Positions 8,247 through 16,929 of a stretch of 46,273 bases of DNA are shown in pieces. The notes below the pieces were generated by a model. The model saw only the letters and a program-made list of their open reading frames with translations, was not told where the DNA came from and ran no database searches. Every line of letters starts with the position of its first letter. Position 1 is the stretch's first letter. The DNA comes from an uncultured bacterium. GTDB taxonomy: Bacteria; Bacteroidota; Bacteroidia; Bacteroidales; CAIWKO01. The stretch is taken from the NCBI GenBank assembly GCA_903862465.1, contig CAIOYH010000120.1, positions 1 to 46,273 on the forward strand. Reading direction: 5' to 3'. A program made the translations under genes and the position numbers.

Positions 8247-9269
8247 CGTCATCTCTCCTCGCATCGAAGTTTGTAAAAGCTTACAAATAGATTCTTTTGA
8301 TTCAACATTACCTAGTAGAAACATCATTTTAGTTATGGCTGCTTCAGTGGTGATATCGTAACCACTGATAACACCTATGCGCCCTAAGTCGCGACTAGTT
8401 TCATATTTACCAATCTCAACAGAACCTCCATTGCATTGTGTCACTACAAAAACAATGATACCCTTGTTGATAGTTTGTTCCATAGCCGCTATAAACCACG
8501 TATCTGTTGGTGCATTGCCCGAACCGAAAGTTTCCAAAACCATGGCTTTGAGTTCCTTTGTTTGCAACACAGCGTGGACAAGATGCTCGGAAATACCCGG
8601 GTAGAGTTTCAGTAAAGCAACATTGCAATCAATGTTTTTATATACTTTAAGCTTCTTGAAATTGGTTTTTTGGATAAAGGGGGAATTGTATTTTATTTTC
8701 ACGCCCACCTCGGCAAGCAAGGGATAATTCACCGAAAGAAAGGCTTTGAAGTTCTCTGAATTAAATTTGGTGGTTCGGTTGCCTCTGAAGAGTTTGTTGT
8801 CGAAATACACGCATACTTCGGGCACCAAAGGCATGTCGTCTTCATAGGAGGCGGCAATCTCTATGGCATTGATAAAATTATCACGCCCATCGGTACGGAT
8901 AACACCCATAGGCAACTGCGAACCTGTGAAGACAATTGGCTTGTTGAGATTTTCGAGCATGAAACTCAACATCGCCGCACTGAAACTCATGGTGTCGGTG
9001 CCATGCAAAACCACAAATCCATCGTAGGATTCATAGCGATTTTCTATCACTTCCGCAAGTTGTATCCAAAAAGCAGGGCTCACGTTCGACGAATCTATCA
9101 GCGTGTCGAACACATGGAAATCTATGGTGTAATTAAAGTTCTTTAATATCGGAATATATTGATAGAGGTTCTCGAAATTGAAGGGCGATAAGCTGCCCGA
9201 TTCCGAATCCTGCACCATGCCAATAGTTCCACCCGTGTAGATGACTAATAAGGAACGATTTTGGTTCAT
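8241..9269 (-). CDS. ansA: Type I L-asparaginase
   Basis: 342 residues, full length for cytosolic type I asparaginases, which hydrolyse Asn to Asp and ammonia. The two catalytic signatures are present: YTGGTIG (residues 11-17, first Thr) and HGTDT (89-93, second Thr/Asp). No signal peptide is visible, so it is cytoplasmic. The C-terminal domain carries the allosteric-type region (GSGNAPTD). It lies downstream of the cold-shock gene on the same strand with a strong hairpin between them. Confidence 0.9.
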   Translation of the reverse strand: MNQNRSLLVIYTGGTIGMVQDSESGSLSPFNFENLYQYIPILKNFNYTIDFHVFDTLIDSSNVSPAFWIQLAEVIENRYESYDGFVVLHGTDTMSFSAAMLSFMLENLNKPIVFTGSQLPMGVIRTDGRDNFINAIEIAASYEDDMPLVPEVCVYFDNKLFRGNRTTKFNSENFKAFLSVNYPLLAEVGVKIKYNSPFIQKTNFKKLKVYKNIDCNVALLKLYPGISEHLVHAVLQTKELKAMVLETFGSGNAPTDTWFIAAMEQTINKGIIVFVVTQCNGGSVEIGKYETSRDLGRIGVISGYDITTEAAITKMMFLLGNVESKESICKLLQTSMRGEMTV

Positions 9270-9300
9270 TCTAGTATGAAAATATATTGATAGGTTGTAG

Positions 9301-9334
9301 GAATAGGTTGCTGTCCCTGAACACTAACCTATTC
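9301..9334. terminator. Perfect 9-bp hairpin between csp and ansA
   Basis: GAATAGGTT (9301-9309) pairs perfectly with AACCTATTC (9326-9334). The right arm overlaps the csp stop codon at 9329. No U-run follows on the minus strand, so it may act as a stabilising 3' structure or a partial terminator before ansA. Confidence 0.4.
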
Positions 9335-9553
9335 TTCTTCTGTTGGCAATGTTGCGGATTCAATCTTTTTGACAGAGCGTGCTTGAGTGCCTTCCCGTCC
9401 TTCGCCGGTTTCATACTCCACGGTGTCATTATCAGCTACTTTTTCACCAATAATATCTGTTGCATGAAAAAATAGTTCAACACCACCGTCCGATGGAATG
9501 ATGAAGCCATAGCCTCGCAATCTGTTGTAAAATTTTATTGTACCTATGTTCAT
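9329..9553 (-). CDS. Cold-shock domain protein (CspA family)
   Basis: 74 residues. The single cold-shock OB-fold starts MNIGTIKFYN, with RGYGFI as RNP1-like and ELFFHATDI as RNP2-like. The acidic tail ends TLPTEEE. It is a single-stranded nucleic-acid-binding RNA chaperone. The RNP1 lead-in NRLRGYGFI differs from the canonical KGFGFI, so it is a divergent paralogue rather than the main CspA. The leader from the -7 box to the ATG is about 70 nt, which could fold, as known for cold-shock mRNAs. Confidence 0.9.
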   Translation of the reverse strand: MNIGTIKFYNRLRGYGFIIPSDGGVELFFHATDIIGEKVADNDTVEYETGEGREGTQARSVKKIESATLPTEEE

Positions 9554-9626
9554 ATCATTTATTTTTTTATGTTTAGTTTTGCTTTTCTATTTGTATTAAT
9601 TGACCGTAACGAGCAAAAACATAGTG

Positions 9627-9634
9627 CAAAATTA
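9627..9634 (-). promoter_or_regulatory. -7 box TAnnTTTG for the cold-shock gene
   Basis: The minus strand reads TAATTTTG about 74 nt before the ATG at 9553, implying an untranslated leader of about 65-70 nt. Confidence 0.4.
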
Positions 9635-9746
9635 CAATTTATTCTTTTATATCTGTAAAATTGATAAACTTTTTTTGAGCTCAAACTCTTTTAGAGCTGC
9701 ATTTTGAACTCCTTGCATCTTCAAGTACCAGGACCAATTCTAAATA

Positions 9747-10526
9747 CTATAAGATTCCAATTCCAAACAATTCCATCGCATTCTCTCTCGTTATTTCTGC
9801 CACTTCTGCCACTTCGCAATGTTTCAATCCTGCTATACATGCTGCTATCAGGGGGATGTTGCCACTATCGTTGCGTTTGCCACGCAAGGGTGTCGGGCTG
9901 AGGTAGGGGGAATCGGTTTCTAGGACGATATATTCCAAATCGAAATGCTTCACCACTTCTGCCATTCCCGCATTTTTGTAAGTCACCACGCCGCCAATGC
10001 CCAACAGAAATCCCAAATCTATCACGTGTTGCGCCCCTTGTATGTTGCCCGGGAAACAATGGAAAATACCTTTCAAACCTTTGTTTCTATAGGGATGCAA
10101 AGCCGAAAAGATTTCGTTGAGCGACTTTCTTGCATGAATCACTAAAGGTAAATCGCGCTTCAATGCTAGTTCCACCTGATAGGTAAAGGAATCTATCTGC
10201 TGAGGCAAAAAAGTCTTGTCCCAATACAAATCTATGCCTGTTTCGCCAATGCCGCAAAAAGGATGCAGGTCAATTATGCTTTCGATGGCTTCCAACTCCT
10301 CGCGATAATTTGCTTTCACGGAGGTGGGATGCAGCCCTATCATCATCGGGCATTGCTCGGGATAGCGCGTATGCAGCGCAATCATCGCACCGCGCGTCTC
10401 ATTGTCAATATCCGGCAGGATAAGTTTTATCACTTTATTCTCTAGGGCATGAGCTACCACTTGGTCAATATCCTCGCGAAATTCTTCCGCATATAGGTGC
10501 GTATGAGTATCTATAAATTGCATCAT
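9747..10526 (-). CDS. TatD family metal-dependent hydrolase / DNase
   Basis: 259 residues. The TIM-barrel metallohydrolase motifs are all present: IDTHTHLYAEEF at the N-terminus, GIGETGIDLYWD with the bridging Glu, PLVIHARKS, GIFHCFPG and LETDSPYLSPTPLRGKRN. Members are 3'-5' DNA/RNA exonucleases in repair. The start is set to MMQFIDTHTH (10526). Fifteen-odd further upstream codons exist, but they would run through a -7 box at 10528-10535 and add a non-conserved extension. The message is therefore nearly leaderless. Confidence 0.9.
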   Translation of the reverse strand: MMQFIDTHTHLYAEEFREDIDQVVAHALENKVIKLILPDIDNETRGAMIALHTRYPEQCPMMIGLHPTSVKANYREELEAIESIIDLHPFCGIGETGIDLYWDKTFLPQQIDSFTYQVELALKRDLPLVIHARKSLNEIFSALHPYRNKGLKGIFHCFPGNIQGAQHVIDLGFLLGIGGVVTYKNAGMAEVVKHFDLEYIVLETDSPYLSPTPLRGKRNDSGNIPLIAACIAGLKHCEVAEVAEITRENAMELFGIGIL

Positions 10527-10527
10527 G

Positions 10528-10535
10528 CAAAGATA
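10528..10535 (-). promoter_or_regulatory. -7 box TAnnTTTG directly abutting the tatD start
   Basis: The minus strand reads TATCTTTGC and then ATGATG. If this box is used, transcription starts at or within a few bases of the first ATG, giving a leaderless mRNA, or initiation at the second ATG. Confidence 0.4.
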
Positions 10536-10662
10536 ATAAGAATATTGATGCAAAGAAGAAGGTGGCATGAACTTTTTTCAAACCAAAAAACTATTACACG
10601 AATCTAGCATCCCCCAACCAATAATATTTCGAAAAGAAAAGCTCTATTCCCAAAGTTTTTAG

Positions 10663-10670
10663 TAATTTTG
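10663..10670 (+). promoter_or_regulatory. -7 box TAnnTTTG for the GT9 gene
   Basis: TAATTTTG lies 6 nt before the ATG at 10677. It decides against the in-frame TTG at 10668, which lies inside the box. Confidence 0.45.
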
Positions 10671-10676
10671 CTTGCT

Positions 10677-11672
10677 ATGCAACGCACCATCAAAAAAGTA
10701 TTAATAATCCGATTCAGTTCTATAGGTGACATAGTGCTCTCTACGCCTGTGATTCGATGCGTTAAACAGCAGATTCCGGATGTGGAGGTGCATTATCTCA
10801 CCAAGCAACAATATCTGCCTTTGGTGGCAAGCAATCCTTTTATTGATAAAATATTTACCATCCAAAAGAAAACGAGTGAAGTTATCGCCGAACTTAAATC
10901 CGAGAACTACGATTTTATTATTGATTTGCACAAAAATCTGCGTTCTTCCCAAGTGTTGATGCACTTGGGTGTTGCTTCGGCGTCCTTTCATAAACTCAAC
11001 AAGGAGAAATGGCTCTTGACCAATTTGGGGATGAATCTTTTGCCGAAGATTCATATTGTGGATCGGTATTTTCTTGCCGCGAAAAAGCTACACGTGAAGA
11101 ATGATGACCAAGGTCTTGACTTTTTTATCCCCGAATCGGAGAATATAATCCTGAAAGATTTCTTTCCTGAGACGTTTCAGCAGGGCTATGTGGCATTGGT
11201 GATAGGAAGCAAACAACAAACGAAGCAAATTCCTGTGGAGAAGATGCTCGCTATTATTGCAAAGCTCAACAGAGCCGTTGTTTTGCTTGGAGGAAAAGAA
11301 GATTTCGTGAAGGCGAAGCAAGTGGCGGATGCTGCTGGGAGCAATGTGTTTAATGCTTGTGGAATGCTTTCCCTAAATCAATCGGCTTCCGTGTTGCAGC
11401 AGGCTTCCTGCGTCATCACGCCCGATACAGGTTTGATGCACATAGCCGCCGCTTTGCGCAAGAAAGTTGTTTCGGTTTGGGGCAACACCATTCCCGCTTT
11501 TGGCATGTATCCTTACTATCCCAAGGATGCACAAAACTTCACCATCGTGGAAGTGAACCATCTGAGATGTCGTCCATGCAGCAAATTGGGCTATGATGTC
11601 TGTCCGAAAAAACATTTTCGTTGCATGATGGATATTGATGTGGACAAAATTATTGAAGCAGTTGGATCGTAG
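10677..11672 (+). CDS. Glycosyltransferase family 9 (heptosyltransferase-like)
   Basis: 331 residues with the GT-B fold of ADP-heptose:LPS heptosyltransferases. The N-terminus KKVLIIRFSSIGDIVLSTPVI is the classical GT9 start. DLHKNLRSS and the C-terminal nucleotide-sugar block PDTGLMHIAAALRKKVVSVWG are also present. A Cys-rich tail (CRPCSKLGYDVCPKKHFRCM) is common in Bacteroidota GT9 proteins. It probably acts on the cytoplasmic face in LPS core assembly; the exact sugar is not predictable. It is divergently arranged with tatD. Confidence 0.9.
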   Translation: MQRTIKKVLIIRFSSIGDIVLSTPVIRCVKQQIPDVEVHYLTKQQYLPLVASNPFIDKIFTIQKKTSEVIAELKSENYDFIIDLHKNLRSSQVLMHLGVASASFHKLNKEKWLLTNLGMNLLPKIHIVDRYFLAAKKLHVKNDDQGLDFFIPESENIILKDFFPETFQQGYVALVIGSKQQTKQIPVEKMLAIIAKLNRAVVLLGGKEDFVKAKQVADAAGSNVFNACGMLSLNQSASVLQQASCVITPDTGLMHIAAALRKKVVSVWGNTIPAFGMYPYYPKDAQNFTIVEVNHLRCRPCSKLGYDVCPKKHFRCMMDIDVDKIIEAVGS

Positions 11673-11685
11673 GAGGAATGGCTTT

Positions 11686-12123
11686 TTATTTCATTTTTGA
11701 GAGATAAGCCACGAAGACAAGAATAAAAAACACGGTAAAAATAAGCGACACCGCTTGTACCAAAACAAGATAAGACATTCCCAAACTTCTGAGAAAAAGC
11801 AAAGGAAGAATCTGCAAGATTACTTGAATTCCTAAGTAGATATAAAACCCTTTGCGTTGCATAGTGAGCAAAAGAATCAAGCCATACATGCAAGCGCCGT
11901 GGAGCGCAATCTTCAGAAGAAAATACAGAATATTTCCGTGCATACCTTCTTCAGTGATTACGTCTATCACAGGAATTTTCAACAAGAAACTATCAAGCCC
12001 GGCACCAAAAAGCAGAAAAACATTGATGATAATAGAAACCGCATTTGCCACCATGCTGAGGTTAACCATTATCATTAAAAGAACAGGCTTGGAAACTTTC
12101 GTTTCGGTCAGGAGGTCGTTCAT
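11686..12123 (-). CDS. Integral membrane protein, unknown function
   Basis: 145 residues with four predicted transmembrane helices and short loops. The start MNDLLTETKVSKP at 12123 overlaps the stop of the upstream gene by 4 nt (ATGA), indicating translational coupling. An in-frame extension to 12267 would lie inside that gene and is not hydrophobic. The opening VSKPVLLMIMVNLSMVANAVSII resembles the opening of the neighbouring 12120-12554 product, so the two may be diverged duplicates. It is the last gene of the leftward phosphate/membrane cluster. Confidence 0.7.
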   Translation of the reverse strand: MNDLLTETKVSKPVLLMIMVNLSMVANAVSIIINVFLLFGAGLDSFLLKIPVIDVITEEGMHGNILYFLLKIALHGACMYGLILLLTMQRKGFYIYLGIQVILQILPLLFLRSLGMSYLVLVQAVSLIFTVFFILVFVAYLSKMK

Positions 12124-12554
12124 GCTTTGCTTTTCAGTTGTTTGTAGGGTATCCAATACAGGAAAATGAAAACGACGCTGACGATGATGAAAAGGATGTT
12201 TATAAAATTCATCACCACAAAGAAAGACAGCAATATCATGATGGCGTTGGCGGAAAGATAAATCCAATAGCCGGAGCGTTTGAGGCGAAACATCAGCAAA
12301 GCGCCCACCAACGAACTCCCGAAAAGGACGAAAACCGAAAGGAAAAAGAATATTAAGATGTTGCTTCCAACATTATAGAAGCCTTTCACAAAGAAATTGA
12401 TGTAGTTTGCCATCCATCCCGAAAGGAATAAACCTCCGAAGGAAAAAAGTGTCATGCTGCCGCTAAAGAAAAAGGTGACAATGCAAAGGCGACTCAACAA
12501 AACCGGTCTTTTAGACGTGTTGACGATGTTGGCGTAAATATCTTCGAATTCCAT
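12120..12554 (-). CDS. Integral membrane protein, paralogue of the 15663-16094 product
   Basis: 144 residues with four predicted transmembrane segments. The segment RPVLLSRLCIVTFFFSG and the later LVGALLMFRLKRSGYWIYL block parallel RRSVLLTLLCIMTFISSG and LWGSILMFFRKKIGFILYI in the protein at 15663-16094. The two are therefore clear paralogues. It lies one base after the MgtC/DUF4010 gene and overlaps the next gene by 4 nt. The function is unknown. Confidence 0.7.
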   Translation of the reverse strand: MEFEDIYANIVNTSKRPVLLSRLCIVTFFFSGSMTLFSFGGLFLSGWMANYINFFVKGFYNVGSNILIFFFLSVFVLFGSSLVGALLMFRLKRSGYWIYLSANAIMILLSFFVVMNFINILFIIVSVVFIFLYWIPYKQLKSKA

Positions 12555-12555
12555 A

Positions 12556-13827
12556 TTAAATAAAAAATAAAAGAAGAATGTTCACAACGATGATAATAGC
12601 AAAAGCAACGGCAACGGGGATACGAATATGCTTGCCCGAAAAAAACAGCGCGTAAATCAGTTTCAACACATTGTTGCTGATGATTGCTTGGAAGGTTGCC
12701 ATCGAAATCAATTCGATAGTAACATTATGTTTTCCTTGAAACAGCGTAATCAAAAAGGGGTCAATATCCGTGACGCCTACGATGATGGACAAGAAATTCA
12801 AACCCTGATTGCCAAAATATTTCACGGCGAAATAGGTTACAAAAGTGAATGCGACGAACAGCACCATAAACAACATAGCCACTTTGAATTCGAGTGGGTT
12901 TTTGTCTTTCATCAGGTTCTCTTCGGTCACTTCTTCTTGTTTGTGTTGATAAAAATAAACGCCAATGCCCACAAGGATGGTCAACACAAACATGATGAGG
13001 AAAGTGACGAAGTTCTGTTTGAACAAATCAATGTTGAAAATCATCATCAAGATGCCAATGCGCAAATACATCATCGCGGTGGCGAGGATTATTGCCGAGG
13101 CGTAATTGTTTTTTAGGTGGGAGTCTTCCTTGCTTTTCTTGGCGAGAATGATGGTGGTGGCGGTGCTGCTATACATGCCCCCAAGTATGCCCGAAATGAT
13201 GATGCCCGATTTCTTAAACACAAATTTCTTCAACAGATAGCTGAGGTAGGAGATGGAGGAGATGACCACCACAGCTAACCATATTTTGTAGGGCGTGAGT
13301 GCTAGGAAATCAACGAGAGGTTTGTTCGGGACTATGGGCAAAATGATACCCGCAATGATGAGGAATTTCGCCAAGGTGATGAATTCTTCTTTTTCAATTT
13401 GGGCGGTCAGGGTGCCGAGGGTTTCTTTGATTTCGGTGAAGATTAAGACGGTTACAACCACTAGAATATAGAGCCATGCAGGTTGCGTGATGATTAGCGG
13501 AGCCATGCAATAGGTGATGAGGGCGATGATGACGGTTGTGAGTCCGAAATCTTTGTAATACTTAAGTTTGAAAAAATAGTTTATGCCCAAGAAAATGCTG
13601 ATGACGAATCCGCCGCCCATAAACAGAAATAAATATTCGGGGTCAATGATGTAGAGTATGTAGCCCAAAATGCCAATAAAGGTGAAGGTGCGGTCGGTGC
13701 CGAATAGGCGGATGTTTTCGGTGGCAGGATGCAATTTGCGCTGCGAAAGCCCGATAAACAACGAAAACAGAGTGACCAACAAAAAATCTATCAGTTGTTT
13801 CGGTATCAGATGAAGAATTTGTTCCAT
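12556..13827 (-). CDS. MgtC/SapB-like membrane protein with DUF4010
   Basis: 423 residues and about a dozen transmembrane helices. The N-terminal part (about 15-150) has the MgtC/SapB pattern (FSLFIGLSQRK, FTFIGILGYILY, TEIKETLGTLTAQIEKEE). The C-terminal part matches DUF4010 (GGMYSSTATTIILAKKSKED). Such proteins are conserved inner-membrane proteins, and the MgtC domain is associated with Mg2+/phosphate stress. Here it sits directly downstream of a PiT phosphate transporter, consistent with an ion or phosphate-homeostasis role. The substrate is unknown. Confidence 0.8.
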   Translation of the reverse strand: MEQILHLIPKQLIDFLLVTLFSLFIGLSQRKLHPATENIRLFGTDRTFTFIGILGYILYIIDPEYLFLFMGGGFVISIFLGINYFFKLKYYKDFGLTTVIIALITYCMAPLIITQPAWLYILVVVTVLIFTEIKETLGTLTAQIEKEEFITLAKFLIIAGIILPIVPNKPLVDFLALTPYKIWLAVVVISSISYLSYLLKKFVFKKSGIIISGILGGMYSSTATTIILAKKSKEDSHLKNNYASAIILATAMMYLRIGILMMIFNIDLFKQNFVTFLIMFVLTILVGIGVYFYQHKQEEVTEENLMKDKNPLEFKVAMLFMVLFVAFTFVTYFAVKYFGNQGLNFLSIIVGVTDIDPFLITLFQGKHNVTIELISMATFQAIISNNVLKLIYALFFSGKHIRIPVAVAFAIIIVVNILLLFFI

Positions 13828-13832
13828 GGTTG

Positions 13833-13881
13833 ATAGTGCCTAAAGTTTGAAGTACTTGAAGTGCCTAAAGTACTTTGAGTA
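13833..13881. repeat. Short direct and inverted repeats between pit and the DUF4010 gene
   Basis: The 12-mer AGTGCCTAAAGT occurs twice, interleaved with AAGTACTT palindromes. The purpose is not evident; it could act as a weak structured spacer in the transcript. Confidence 0.5.
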
Positions 13882-13884
13882 CTT

Positions 13885-14880
13885 TTATAAAAATAAATGA
13901 ACCAAAAAATAGATTAATGCCGATAGTCCTAAGGTGCAAGGTATGGTGAAAATCCATGCAATAACAATGTTTCCGGCGAGTTTCCATTTCACGGCGCTCG
14001 CACGTTTGGTAACTCCAACGCCCATGATGGCTCCCGTTATAGTATGGGTGGTGCTTACCGGAATGCCTGCAAGCGTAACGCCAAACAGCGTGAGCGCACC
14101 GGCAGTTTCGGCACAAAATCCGCCAATAGGTTTCAGATTGGTGAGTCCGGCGCCAAGGGTTCGGATGATTTTCCATGCACCTATCAATGTGCCCATGGCG
14201 ATACAGCTATGCGCTGTCAAAACCACCCACAAAGGCACGTCGGCATTGGCAGGCAGATAGCCGGTTCCGATGAGCAACATCAACACTATGCCCATGGTTT
14301 TTTGCGCATCGTTGCCGCCATGACCTAAACTGAATGCCGCAGACGACGCCAACTGCATTACGCGAAAGTAGCGGTCAATTTTCAAAGGCGGCTTTCGTCC
14401 CCAAATCATCAGGGTGAGCACCATAAAAAAGTAGCCGATGACGAATCCGAATACGGGTGCTAAAACGATAAAAATGACGATCTTGAAAAGCCCCGCAGCA
14501 AACACAGCACCTACGCCGCCTTTGATAAGGGCGGGTCCTATCAATCCGCCTATCAAGGCATGCGAAACAGAGTTGGGGATGCCGTTTAAGCCGCAAATCA
14601 GCACCCATGTGCCCGCGCCCAACAGGGAACAAAGAATAAATATGGAATCACCTTTCACGATGCTTGGCAGGATGACGCCCTTGCCTATGGTGGTGGCAAC
14701 GTGGGTGCCTAATATCAAAAAGGCAATGAAATTAAAGAATGCAGCCCAAGCGACAGCCTGTTTGGGAGTCAACACATTGGTGGCAACGATGGTGGCGATG
14801 GAGTTGCCGGCGTCGTTCATCCCGTTAAGGAAATCGTAGGCAAAAGCCACAACGATGGTGATGATTACTAGGGCTAACAT
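13885..14880 (-). CDS. pit: Inorganic phosphate transporter, PiT family
   Basis: 331 residues, about ten transmembrane segments. The duplicated PiT signatures are visible: DFLNGMNDAGNSIAT near residue 16 and SLGHGGNDAQKTMG about 190 residues later. It is a low-affinity metal-phosphate symporter in the inner membrane. The gene is immediately downstream (9 nt) of a DUF47 gene. This is the widespread DUF47-pit pair in which the PhoU-like DUF47 protein is thought to regulate the transporter. Confidence 0.93.
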   Translation of the reverse strand: MLALVIITIVVAFAYDFLNGMNDAGNSIATIVATNVLTPKQAVAWAAFFNFIAFLILGTHVATTIGKGVILPSIVKGDSIFILCSLLGAGTWVLICGLNGIPNSVSHALIGGLIGPALIKGGVGAVFAAGLFKIVIFIVLAPVFGFVIGYFFMVLTLMIWGRKPPLKIDRYFRVMQLASSAAFSLGHGGNDAQKTMGIVLMLLIGTGYLPANADVPLWVVLTAHSCIAMGTLIGAWKIIRTLGAGLTNLKPIGGFCAETAGALTLFGVTLAGIPVSTTHTITGAIMGVGVTKRASAVKWKLAGNIVIAWIFTIPCTLGLSALIYFLVHLFL

Positions 14881-14889
14881 GATGCGGAA

Positions 14890-15540
14890 TTAAGCTATTT
14901 TCACAATAATAGATTTCAACACATCCGAAACGTCCTCGGCTTTGTCGGTGGCGGTTTCGAGGGTTTTCAGGATGGCGTCTTTTTTGATGAGTTCGATGGC
15001 ATTTTTCTCGTTTTCGAACAAATCGGAAACGGACATATAGTATAAGTCATCCACTTGGTTCTCGATTTCGTTGAGGCGGATGCATGCTTTTTTGATGATT
15101 TGCGGATGTTTCAAATTGCTCAGTTCGCCTATGGCAATTTTAAGTTCGCGGGTGGCTTGCACCAAGAGTTCCGAAATCTCGATGGTGTTGATGGGCAATT
15201 CGGTCACCTTATAAAGTTGCAGGCGTTTAGCGCAGGAATGAATATAGTCCATCACGTCGTCTAAGGAGGAGGTGAGTTCTTGAATATCTTCGCGGTCGAA
15301 GGGGGTGATGAAGGTTTTGTTCAGTTCGTCGAAGATGGTGTGCGTGAGGGTGTCGCCCTTGGCTTCACATTCTTTGATTTGGATGACCAAGGTTTGCTTT
15401 TCGGCTTCGTTATGAAACAGCAGTAATAATTTGTTGAGCAAAACGGCTCCTTTTTCAACGTTTTCGACCACTTGTTCGAACAACGGAAAGAACTTTTTTT
15501 CCTTCGGAATAAAATATTGAAAAACTTTATTTAAACCCAT
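14890..15540 (-). CDS. DUF47 (PhoU-like) phosphate transport accessory protein
   Basis: 216 residues, mostly alpha-helical, cytoplasmic. It has the family's opening PKEKKFFPLFEQVVENV, the central TPFDREDIQELTSSLDDVMDYIH block (acidic, metal-binding) and the C-terminal TATDKAEDVSDVLKSIIVKIA. DUF47 proteins resemble PhoU and usually precede pit genes, as here. The first gene of the leftward operon, with a -7 box at 15563-15570 giving a leader of about 20 nt. Confidence 0.92.
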   Translation of the reverse strand: MGLNKVFQYFIPKEKKFFPLFEQVVENVEKGAVLLNKLLLLFHNEAEKQTLVIQIKECEAKGDTLTHTIFDELNKTFITPFDREDIQELTSSLDDVMDYIHSCAKRLQLYKVTELPINTIEISELLVQATRELKIAIGELSNLKHPQIIKKACIRLNEIENQVDDLYYMSVSDLFENEKNAIELIKKDAILKTLETATDKAEDVSDVLKSIIVKIA

Positions 15541-15562
15541 ATCGTAACTTTTTTTGAACGGG

Positions 15563-15570
15563 CAAATTTA
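15563..15570 (-). promoter_or_regulatory. -7 box TAnnTTTG for the DUF47-pit operon
   Basis: The minus strand reads TAAATTTG about 22 nt before the ATG at 15540. No other box is seen until DUF4010, so genes from 15540 down to 11686 may share it. Confidence 0.45.
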
Positions 15571-15603
15571 TAACAAATAATGGAAATAGCGCCAAAAAAA
15601 ATA

Positions 15604-15640
15604 AAAAAAAACAGCCATATAGGTTTGGCTGCTTTTTTTT
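15604..15640 (-). terminator. Intrinsic terminator after the membrane protein gene
   Basis: The stem CAGCCA/TGGCTG (15612-15617 and 15626-15631) is flanked by an A-run on the left and a T-run on the right, so it can work in both directions. It ends the 15663-16094 gene and insulates the DUF47 promoter. Confidence 0.65.
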
Positions 15641-15662
15641 GGAATTTATAAGTAATTAGGAG

Positions 15663-16094
15663 TTACTTCATGGTTTTGATTTGGGTGCTGTAGAGAATTA
15701 TAAATAAGATGCTTAGGGCGAGGTATCCGATGCTATAGACATTATAGGTGACGAAACAGATAAGAATGTTGAGTATCATCAACAAACCGTTGGGGATGAT
15801 ATAAAGGATGAATCCGATTTTTTTTCTGAAAAACATCAAAATGCTTCCCCACAACGAAAAACCGAACACCAATAAACTCCCAAAGGAAATGAGCAATAAT
15901 ATTTTTCCGCCTCTGCCGCCGAAGCCGGGCGTATAATGTTCCAAAAAGATGGAAAACCAATGCGACGAAAATATGCCTAAAACGGAAATCACCACAAAAA
16001 TGCCGCTCGAGATGAACGTCATGATGCATAATAAGGTGAGCAAAACGCTTCTTCGGCTATAATTTTCGGTTAATAAGATGGAATTTTCGGTCAT
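15663..16094 (-). CDS. Integral membrane protein, paralogue of the 12120-12554 product
   Basis: 143 residues, four predicted transmembrane helices. It shares the motif order RRSVLLTLLCIMTFISSG, then SLWGSILMFFRKKIGFILYI with the 12120-12554 protein on the other side of the phosphate operon. It is a monocistronic gene bounded by its own terminator. The function is unknown; the duplication on either side of DUF47-pit-DUF4010 suggests local duplication. Confidence 0.7.
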   Translation of the reverse strand: MTENSILLTENYSRRSVLLTLLCIMTFISSGIFVVISVLGIFSSHWFSIFLEHYTPGFGGRGGKILLLISFGSLLVFGFSLWGSILMFFRKKIGFILYIIPNGLLMILNILICFVTYNVYSIGYLALSILFIILYSTQIKTMK

Positions 16095-16237
16095 AAATTA
16101 TTTTCAATCGCCAAGGCTTACGTTTTTGAATAAAAAAGGTTACGTACAACGGTTTATTTTATAACGAATTACAAATGGGATGAAAATAAAGTTCGAAAAA
16201 AAGCAAAAAAAAATTGCTTCCGTGTTAGAAATGTATT

Positions 16238-16245
16238 TATCTTTG
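16238..16245 (+). promoter_or_regulatory. -7 box TAnnTTTG for the 16275 gene
   Basis: TATCTTTG lies 29 nt before the ATG at 16275. Confidence 0.45.
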
Positions 16246-16274
16246 TGCCTAGTATTCATTAAAAACAAATAATT

Positions 16275-16604
16275 ATGGAAGAACAAATCACGACACCACA
16301 AAAAACAAATCAAGAAAAATTGCCCGGCGCAGTCATTGCGTTCGTTTTTGGCATTATTGCAGTCTGCTTATTTTGGTTAGGAGCAATTTTTATTGTTCCC
16401 GGTGTAATTCCTTTAGTTTTTGGGATTCTCGCTTTCGTCAAAGGACCAAAAGCCAGAAAACTTTTCGCTGCAAATCCTACGCAATACAACAAAGCTCACA
16501 ATGTTTTTGCTTTGATTGGTATGATATTAGGAATTGTTGGCGTATGTCTTACAATTATCTACATGATTGTTGGTGTAGTTGCAATTATGGCTTATCATTT
16601 CTAA
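16275..16604 (+). CDS. Small two- to three-helix membrane protein, DUF4190/CCC-motif-like
   Basis: 109 residues. A polar N-terminus (about 18 residues) is followed by GAVIAFVFGIIAVCLFWLG, PGVIPLVFGILAFVKGPKARK and a third helix. This alternation of 'G..I...I' helices and a basic loop resembles the DUF4190 type. The 18346-18705 product has the same layout (helix, helix-KG.R., polar loop with N..Y, helix). A strong terminator follows at 16646-16673. Confidence 0.7.
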   Translation: MEEQITTPQKTNQEKLPGAVIAFVFGIIAVCLFWLGAIFIVPGVIPLVFGILAFVKGPKARKLFAANPTQYNKAHNVFALIGMILGIVGVCLTIIYMIVGVVAIMAYHF

Positions 16605-16645
16605 GATAATCCTAAAAAAGCACCAAGAAAATTTACATTTCACAG

Positions 16646-16673
16646 AAAAGCCGTCCACGGGGCGGCTTTTTTT
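16646..16673 (+). terminator. Intrinsic terminator
   Basis: The 7-bp stem GCCGTCC/GGGCGGC with a 3-nt loop is followed by seven T and ends the 16275-16604 gene. Confidence 0.85.
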
Positions 16674-16929
16674 GTGCCCTTCGCTCGCTTGTTCACTATC
16701 AAGTAAATTAGTTTTATCACATAAAAATGCGCTAATGATGATAAAAATACTCTTATTATAATCAAATATCAATATTTTAGTCAATAATATCTTCAAAAAT
16801 ATAAAGAATGATATAAAAACTATCAATATTTATCTCATAATTAAAAAAGATATTTCATGATAATAAATAAATCATTCTTTGTTATTGATGAATATATCTT
16901 CGTAGCTATAAAAGCATATTTCATCATAA

